Assembly (NCBI GenBank): GCA_001584585.1
Contig: LSYV01000080.1
Location: 1 to 64,000, forward strand
Origin: Gonium pectorale
Lineage: Eukaryota > Chlorophyta > Chlorophyceae > Chlamydomonadales > Volvocaceae
Reading direction: 5' to 3'
Length of the DNA: 64,000 bases
Position numbers and translations under genes: made by a program. The notes under the pieces are model-generated. The model worked only from the letters and a program-made list of their open reading frames with translations, was not told the origin of the DNA and ran no database searches. Below are positions 56,850-64,000 of the stretch, piece by piece. How positions within the stretch are numbered: the stretch's first letter is position 1; each line of letters begins with the position of its first letter.

Positions 56850-57621
56850 AGACGAGCAGACGTCCCACCATCTTGGGCCAGCGGTAAGGTAGCGGCAGAG
56901 TTCTGTTGAGGGTTACAAGTGCGGGAGAGGGGCGCGATCAGCCATGACTTCGCTCATGCCGTAGTGCGTCATGTGAACGTCACGCCGGGTGTTGCATTGC
57001 AATTGCCCTCCCTCCCGAATGTCATTGTTAACAGCTGTTACAGAAGAGGGCGCCACTCTGCGAGTGCGTGCATGTGGTCAACAGGACCCAACCCCCTATC
57101 CATTTGCCTTGCTTGCAAGATTCGCCTTGGTGTCGGCGCAATCTACGACAGCACTCGGTCAGTGTTATAGCTGCCCTGTGGTATTGGCAAGACCTGGACT
57201 GCGAGAATGTCCCCAGAGCCAAATCCGATGTTTGCCGTGGCGACCCCCGCTAGGAACCTGACTAAACTAAACCTTGGGCTATATCAAACCCTTGGGCTTC
57301 CTAACATGACGGGCTTCCAAGTGTAGCTGCAAACCGAATGATCTATGTATGGGCAGCTGACGCCTGCTACGAGGCACCACGGCTCGACAGGTACCGCCGG
57401 TGAGCGCCCCGCCATTGCATGCACCGTCAACAATGTAACGTTGCGGCATGTACCTGATACGCTCCCACATTCCCTTACTCCGCATTGTCCACAACCGAGT
57501 CTGCAGGGACTACGTATGTCTGCAGGGGACCCCGCGAGATCCCTGAGCTGAAGGCGTGAAGGGTACGCGGCAAGTTGCATGCCGCTGGTAGCTTTGAAGC
57601 TAGTAGCTAAGCTACTAGCCA
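56850..57621. other. No supported gene
   Basis: Only a short block near 57400 (CCGCCATTGCATGCACCG) resembles the upstream repeats of family A copy 1. No coding frame is supported. Confidence 0.35.
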
Positions 57622-58035
57622 ATGTACCCCTCCCAGGCGGGGTGGAGGAGGCAGCAGGGAGCAATCGCCTCTACAAAGCTTCTCCAGCGCAGCGATCAAG
57701 AATGCCTAAGCAGATATCTGTAGCTACTTGACTACTTCTCCAGGAGCAATTCTGAAGGGCGTGCGGCAGTAGCGGCGCGCTGCAGTACCTCGGCAGTTAT
57801 GCCTAACCTCGATAAACTCCAGAGCCCGGTTGCATCGCCCTGTTACTGATACATCTTTACTGCATTGCTCTTTCATTCTTACGCTGCTGCTCGGCGCGGA
57901 ACTGGAACGAGACAAGCTTGGGCAGAGCAGCGTCCTGAGGGTAGGTGCTCAAAGATTCTGGTGTTGCGTCTGTATGTGTGAACATGCGCATCCGTGCACC
58001 TCCCTACCTGTTGCGAGCTGCCGATGCCACATGCC
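57622..58035 (+). promoter_or_regulatory. Conserved 5' block of family A copy 3
   Basis: It is collinear with the block before copy 1: ATGTACCCCTCCCAGGCGGG, CTAAGCAGATATCTGT, a GTGCGGCAGTAGCGGCG block, ACTGCATTGCTCTTTCA and GCGTCCTGAGGGTAGGTGCT. A 5' UTR donor may lie at the last motif. Promoter role is inferred from conservation ahead of paralogous genes. Confidence 0.4.
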
Positions 58036-58210
58036 CTGCAACTTTCTTGGTACAGACCTCGCAGCGAAACATTTGTATGATATGCTGCTGACCCACGTGC
58101 TTCAAATTCATCTCCATGCGCCCATCCTCCCATTCTCCCTTTGCCAACATAAGGCTGAGAACAGCCGAGTCGACCGCCACAGTTCCTGCTCCGGGGCCGA
58201 CTTTGGAGAG

Positions 58211-60674
58211 ATGCCGCCTACACCAAGGCAGCAGCCTCAAGGCGTCAGTGCAGCGGGTGGCGAACCGGGATCTGAGGGGACGTCTTCAGTGCGGCCACGG
58301 TACACGAACATACGCCAATACGAGTATGAGATTGAGGACCTGGCGGGACGCCTGGTGTGCCAACAACAGGAGAACGACGCATTATTCCAGCTCTATAGTG
58401 ACCTATCCGACCTTTTGGCTAGGCAGCCAGCCACCCTTGAAGAAGTGAAGCGACAGGCGTATGAGGACGGGCAGCGCGACGGGCGGCGTGCAGCAGGCAT
58501 TCTCATCACCAACAAGCTGCTCAACGTGCACCAGGAGCTGCTGCAGCAACTCCCGGGCCCTAGCGCCAGCCCTGCGACGTGCCCGGAAAGCGACAGCAGC
58601 GCCTGGGTCAACGCGCCGGCGCACTTCCCCGGCAGCACGGGAGGCCTCGGCGGTGGGCCGCAGCACCCGGTGAGATGAGACAGCGTCAACCTGAGAGCGG
58701 ACACAGAGTCAAGTGCCCAGGCCCATCGTGGCACGCTGCGTGCGCGCTGAGTGCGTGCCTATCTGCTTGTTTGTGCGCCTGCGCATTGCAAATTGTACAC
58801 TCGCTAGCTCCTTTGCTTGTTTGCTTACGCCTTCACGTCCCCATCCCCCACTTGCCGAACCCCCAGCAGGCGGGCTTCGCAGCGCAAGGGCCGTCCGGAT
58901 CTGCGCCCGCCCTGGTCGCCCCGCACAACGCCGTACACGCCAGCGCGGGAATCTTCGCCGCCCTGCCGCACGTAATGGTCAACACCGCCACCCTGCCACA
59001 CCCCTCCGCGCCCGAGGCCCGAGTTCCGCCGCAAACGCCGCCAGCGGTCAGCGGGCAGAGCCCCTTCGCGGCTGGGTTTGGCGACAGCAGTCTGCAGCTC
59101 CAGGTAAGAGCCTTGCCGCGTTCAGCACACGTGTACGGAATCTCTGCCTTTTACGTTTGCCTGTCACGTGTCAGCAGCCATTTACACTTGTGCAGCGCAA
59201 CGCGGCGCCGCGCGCACGTGAGGGCTGCAATTGAAACCCTTATCACATCCCGTCCCAAATCAGAACCCCGTCCCGTTTTTATCTGAAGCTCCGCTCACGT
59301 CCGCCGTGCCGCCCAGCTGCCAATTTCCATCCTCCATGCCCCACCCCCCGTGCTCACAGGGCAATGCCACGGTGCCAGCTTCGTACACCGCTGGCGCCTT
59401 CGCCCAGCCGCCCCACAGCATGACACCAGTTGGCGTCTCCGCGGCTACAGCCTCCACGGTGCGTGTAAGGATGTGGCACTTTTTTCATCCCTGCGTCGTG
59501 GCTCATGTTCGTTAGTGCGCCGTCCATATGCTACCTGCGGTCCTGCGCGACATGGCACGGTGGCAGGCGTTACCCAGCATTGCCGTGTCGTACGGCTCCG
59601 TGCCTGTTTGCCACCTACCGTTGTCAAGGCCCCCACCGAGTGTCGTGAGCGCGTTGCTCCGTAACCGCAGGGTGGCCTCGCGCCGCGTGCATCGTACCCC
59701 GCTCCTGCTGGCGCCCCTGGCAGCATGGCCCAGCCACAGCTGGCCTTCCACGCCGCGGCAACACAGCCGCCACACGGCCCTCACCAGGTGCGAATCGAAG
59801 AGTCCGCTGCTGCCGATAGCCGTGCCCTGCCGGTACATACGCTGGATGCTTTCCGGGTTTGGGTAACCTGCGCACGGGAGGGAGGGTGTATGTGCGGGGT
59901 GCGGGGTTGGGCGGGCGGCGGCAGGACTTGCGCTCGGCAGTCGTGACGGTCATGGCGCTGTGTGCAGATGACAACGCACCCTGCATGCAGTACGCGTAGA
60001 ACCCGTACGCACGCTGTCTTTAGGGAGCCGCTCCCTCACCTTCCACAGGAGAACGCGGTCGTAAACGGACCCTTCATGCACCCCGCCGCGGCCTTCGACA
60101 CTCGCCGGACCAGCCCGCAGCACCCTCCGCCAGTCCTGCCGGCGCCGGTAAGGAGGGCTCACCGTGGCGCCCCGGGCGCTGCATGCCTGGCGTGCCCCTG
60201 GTTCTTGTCGTGTCCGGGAGCTACTTGGGGGGTGCAAACCCGTACGCTGCGTCCGTACGCGATGTCCGTACGCTGTGTCCGTACGCTGCTTGTAGTGCTT
60301 GTCGCACTAGCACGATGTGTCCGCAACACGCCGTACTTCCCGAATGACGTGCAAGTATCAAACCCGCAATCCTTTGATGCGCGCAGGCTGCCGGCCGCCA
60401 GCAGCTGGGGTCTGCCCTTCCGCCTGGCAGCGCTCACTTCGCGCCGTCCAACCGCAGGGCACGGCAGTACAACCCGGGCAGCCGCATGCCGACCGACAAC
60501 GCCTCCTCCATGCCCTTCGCGGCTGGCGCCAACGCCGGCCGGGGAGGCCGCGGAGGCCGCGGAGGCTTCACGCAGCAGGTGCCCCAGAGGCCCGCCGCCG
60601 CCGCTGGTCCCGGTCGAGGCTGGCGGGGCCCACCTGCGGGCATGCCGCCGCCGCAGCCGGGATATCACGAATAG
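58211..60674 (+). CDS. Family A copy 3: coiled-coil protein with C-terminal RGG box
   Basis: Six exons (58211-58669, 58867-59103, 59360-59458, 59671-59787, 60049-60147, 60387-60674) are all phase 0 with GT-AG introns, giving 432 residues. The proposed start MPPTPRQQPQG aligns with an internal MPPNPRQQRQD of copy 1; about 100 bp holding the start used by copies 1 and 2 is missing here. The coiled coil spans roughly residues 35-120 (LAGRLVCQQQENDALFQL, LLNVHQELLQQLP). The middle is Pro/Ala/Gln/Asn-rich with SPFAAGFGDSSLQLQ. The C-terminus has GRGGRGGRGGF and PGRGWRGPPAG, an RGG-type RNA-binding signature. This is the most complete copy. An RNA-binding or condensate-forming role is inference from composition. 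Confidence 0.65.
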
Positions 60675-62455
60675 CTGCTCTCGGCGGCCTAACTGCTGAC
60701 CTACGCAACTGTCAACCCTACCTTGCCGCGCACGGTCACCAAAGCGCAGCGCCAATGTGCATACCGTGCTGGTTGCGGCGCTCTGGGGTGCCTGGGTTTA
60801 CATCTTGCTGATGGCTTGACTATTAACGAACCGCTCCGTTTATCTGAAAGGACTACTGGAGCTAAAACAGGTCGGGGTACGACGGCCACGTACGGCCACG
60901 TATGGCGGTACGATGGCGCACACGCACACACACTACGCAGGGCTGCAACGGCAGCACGGATGAGGCTAGTTTGCTAAATAGTGCAGTGTTGTGGGAAGGC
61001 AAATGGGACTTTGGTTCCCGCTGGTGACGGTGCTGCTACTGCGTCCTTCCCTCTGCCCTGTGGCAATACCACCAAGGTCTCCTGTTTCTCCCTTGAAAGG
61101 GAACACGATCTACTTTGTTACACGTTTATGGGTTTTGTGTGAACGCAAGAGCGCTTCTTTGCCATGATTATGTGAGAGTGCTTTCCGTATAGTCTCGTAC
61201 AGCAGCTTATTGATTGCGGATGGCCATACCTGCGAATTGACCCTGCGCTTGGCACATGTGCAGTCGGGGAGGCAGGCGGGCGGCCTGGCATTCTGGCCCG
61301 CCATTGGCTTCTTGATTCTTCCAAACCCTTGAGAGCGAGGCGCGTGGCCCGACAGAGTGTAGCCCTGGGAGCGGCCTGGAGGAAGGAAGGCGCATGCAAT
61401 GGCATCGCTGACCGCCCATAAAGCGAATGCTATACTTGGTGCCTCGTTATGCTGCCCATTGTGTATGGTACTGTGTACGGCACTGTGTACCGTTTACAGG
61501 CTGCCCCTGTCCTGTACGATGTTCGGACATTGTCAATCGCAATCAGCGCGTTTCCGGGTTTTGAACGTTTCGTCAAGCCTTTAGTGGGCCCTTTCGTTTC
61601 AGACGGTTTCATTTGGTGGTGCTGCCCCTTGATGTACGGACTGTGACGTGCGGAGCTCTCTCCTTTTGACGTATCGTACCAAACGGAACCGCTTGAATAT
61701 TAAGCCCAGCCGCAATCCGCGACTGGGCTTTGTCATATCATACATAGGGATTGTGGACTTCCGATCTTCGGTGCGCTTGGCGCGTTTGGATGCGTTTTCG
61801 TTTCTTGAGTGATGTGGACATACAGTGCCGATGGTGTAGGTCCCCTTGTCGGCTACGTGTGGGCCCGTGGGTCATGGCACGGCTGAGAGGCCGAACATGC
61901 GGAAGCAGGGGGAACGAGGCAGAGGGCACAGCAGCCTGGCAGGTGACTGCGGGTTGTTTGTGCAATGCAAGCGACTGGTGAGATTGTGCATCAACTGTAT
62001 TGTGCGGTGTATCAAGGGACGAGGGTAATGGGCCGTGTGACTGTTCGGTGCGATAGTTTGACGCGGCCGATCAGTCTCTGACGAGAGACGCATGTTGCAG
62101 GCAGCTTGTACAATGAGGACGGATGATTCGCTGCGGAGGCACAGGCCGTCAGATGATGCGGTTGGGCAAAGGAGAGGGCACCCGCTGTCTAGCATGTTGC
62201 GCTTGCGGTACCCACGTCCCCGCCCTGATGCCCATTGATGCTGTTGGGGTGTCGAACGGGTTCGATTCGGTGCGCTGCAGTTGCCCGAGAAAACAATGTA
62301 CGTGTAACATCCGCTGCTTTCGTGTCGCAAGTGAGGTCCGTAACGGCTGACAAGTATCTCGTACGGTTAGGGGCAACACATATGTTTAGTAACTCGCCAG
62401 GGCCTCCACGGCGCCAAGGTGCACCGTTACTAGCACTGGGGAAGCCGTTTGGGGA
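60675..62455 (+). repeat. Family A 3' module, copy 3
   Basis: It contains, in order, the same blocks as units 1 and 2: GCAGGGCTGCAACGG, AGTGCAGTGTTGTGGGA, GGCACATGTGCAGTC, CCTTGTCGGCTACGTG, GGCTGAGAGGCCGAACATGC and ACGTGTAACATCCGCTGCT, with TGTAA at 62303-62307. A perfect 8-bp hairpin (AAGCCCAG to CTGGGCTT) lies at 61702-61730. Confidence 0.7.
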
Positions 62456-63155
62456 CCAGGCCGGGTGGGGGCAAGGGGAATCACTGAAAAGGGCCACCAC
62501 TGCGCGCCAGGGCCCCGGGACTGGCCTCGTTGTTAGCAGACAAAGTACAGAGGCCCTTGGCTGACTGTTGAAGGCCTGCCTGCGAATGCTGCGGTGTGGT
62601 ATGCGACGTTGGGCGCACCAATGTCAAGCAGCGTTCTCGGGGGCGACACCAACTGTCCTGCCTGTCGACAGCACACCCTTCCTGATCTCGGCCGATCCGG
62701 CTGGTCGACAGCGCCTGGAATGGGCTTGGGGAGGTTAGGCACGGTAGGTAGATATGAAGCCTCGAGATAAAACAGAGCCGTGCGGCAAGGCTCCTCGGCT
62801 TCTGTCCAAGCAAAGAAAGGCTTTCAGCTTCCAGGCTTCCAGCAGAAAGCGCATTGTTGCCGAAGGTCCCAGCTCCCGCCACACCGTTCGTCACAAGCGA
62901 GTGCAAAACGGCACGCCGCGAGTGCGTCGGCCGCTGTCGTCCCGCCTGCTGGGACCTGCCGTGTGTGGCGCATGATGAGCCTCCTCGCTGTCTGCTGTGC
63001 CAGCTGCACGCGCTGGCCGCCGTCTCACACCCCTTCAGCCCCTTTCGCCCCTCCCGCTGTCGCCTGGTTTTCACGGTTGGCGGCAATGGATAAGAGCTGC
63101 AGGCGGTCCCGGCCGGCAGCGGGATCGATCGCCGCCACCGCCACTGAACCGGCTT
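62456..63155 (+). repeat. Distal segment of unit 3
   Basis: This is nearly identical to 50506-51152 and ends at the same sequence (GAACCGGCT). Here the sequence beyond that point is unrelated to VPS8, which defines the unit boundary. A long minus-strand open frame crosses it but is broken in the unit 2 copy. Confidence 0.8.
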
Positions 63156-64000
63156 GGATGAGAGGCAAACTGGCAATCAGGATGGCAAACGGGCCGCTAC
63201 GCGTGGCGCAGCACCCCTCGCTGCGGTGGGTGGGCATGGGTCCCGGCGTGGCAAAGATGGCGGTGTATGTATCTGCCGGCCTGTGCGTTGCGTGGACGCA
63301 TGGAGCGAGGCGAGGGAGGCGATGAGTGGGGTGTCTCAACCGGCACCCCACCCTGTTTGTAAGGGTTCAATATCCGTTGGAGGCAGAGTCAACACCCCCC
63401 AGCATTCATAGGCGCTACTGGCAGGCGCTCGGAGTGCCTTTACTCTCTGAATCTCACATTGGAAGGCAAGTTCCCGGCAGGTCCTGACACGAAGTGTCGC
63501 CTATCTAGGTGCTGGGCCGTCATATGGCTGAATGCCGTGAGCACCCATGACCCGCATATGTCCCAGGCGCTTCCTCGTACATGCTCCAGTCAGAAAAAGA
63601 GAAACTCTGCGACGAAAGTGGGAGCCCGCCTCTACGGCCATACACACCCGAAGGCGCGGCGTTCCCAAACCTCAAGTGGATCACCAGCATTGTGCGATCC
63701 TGTGTCCATTTCGGAAAAAAGAGCGGCAGCGGCAGCTGAGGAAGTGCGCAGACTCGAACGCCCGGCGGTGACCCATGGGTCGCTTGAGGCGGGCCGTGTT
63801 CGGAGACGGCGGCGAATTGCTCAGCGCGCGGAGCTTCGCCCTGCCGAATGTGGGGGGTGGTTCCTCTTGCGACTGGAAAATGACTGGGAGTGTGCTGTGG
63901 AAGCACACGTGTAACATGCGCTGCTGTAGTGCCTGAAATGAAGTCCGCACCCGTCGGCATGCCGCATGTGACAAACATTGCATATGTGTCCTGTGTTCCA
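63156..64000. repeat. Mosaic of family A unit fragments at the right edge
   Basis: Around 63625-63655 the reverse complement of GTGTGTATGGCCGTAGAGG (seen at about 29130) appears. At 63890-63965 the 3' module end recurs on the plus strand (ACGTGTAACATGCGCTGCT, then CACCCGTCGGCATGCCG as in unit 1), with TGTAA at 63910-63914. These are pieces of further units or of rearranged ones; no gene is supported. Confidence 0.5.

Noticed and set aside
62481..63176. 231-codon minus-strand frame
   Set aside because: The nearly identical DNA of unit 2 breaks this frame, so it is probably not selected as protein.

Overview
The window looks like nuclear DNA of a volvocalean green alga (Chlamydomonas-like). 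It is GC-rich, with many short GT-AG introns, very Ala/Gly/Pro/Gln-rich proteins, CGG/GCC-biased low-complexity coding sequence, and candidate TGTAA polyadenylation signals. This lineage assignment is inference; no database was searched. Two runs of exactly 20 N (10220-10239 and 56072-56091) mark scaffold joins, both next to duplicated sequence.

Layout. (1) 1-529: the 3' part of a small unknown gene, family B copy 1. (2) 2.8-24.05 kb, minus strand: one very large gene that I splice into 25 exons with continuous phase, encoding a homolog of VPS8, the CORVET endosomal tethering subunit. Its second exon (8.1 kb) adds about 2,700 residues of disordered sequence before the conserved beta-propeller and alpha-solenoid. 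That exon holds a 19-unit, 54-bp coding minisatellite with a net +2 frameshift inside it. (3) 25.2-25.7 kb, minus: family B copy 2. (4) 28-34.7 kb: repeat-rich DNA and the plus-strand family A copy 1 (coiled coil plus Gln/Pro/Gly-rich protein). (5) 36.1-43.6 kb, minus: a 6-exon, 2,052-residue receptor-like protein kinase with signal peptide, beta-helix-like ectodomain, one transmembrane segment and a TKL-type kinase domain. (6) 45.2-52 kb, plus: family A copy 2, bracketed by two decayed fragments of the VPS8 gene. (7) 53.9-54.5 kb, minus: family B copy 3. (8) 55.6-56.85 kb: a near-identical duplication around the second gap. (9) 57.6-63.2 kb, plus: family A copy 3, ending in an RGG box, with a long conserved 3' module.

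The two ordinary genes act at the endosome (VPS8) and plasma membrane (kinase). The unusual content is the local expansion. There are three copies of a multi-exon coiled-coil/RGG gene in which every intron is phase 0, three copies of an unrelated roughly 190-residue protein that in two cases sits divergently 3.7-4.8 kb upstream of a family A gene, and pieces of the neighbouring VPS8 gene fused to one unit. I do not recognise families A or B. Multi-exon models rest on hand-read splice sites and phase; transcript data would settle them.
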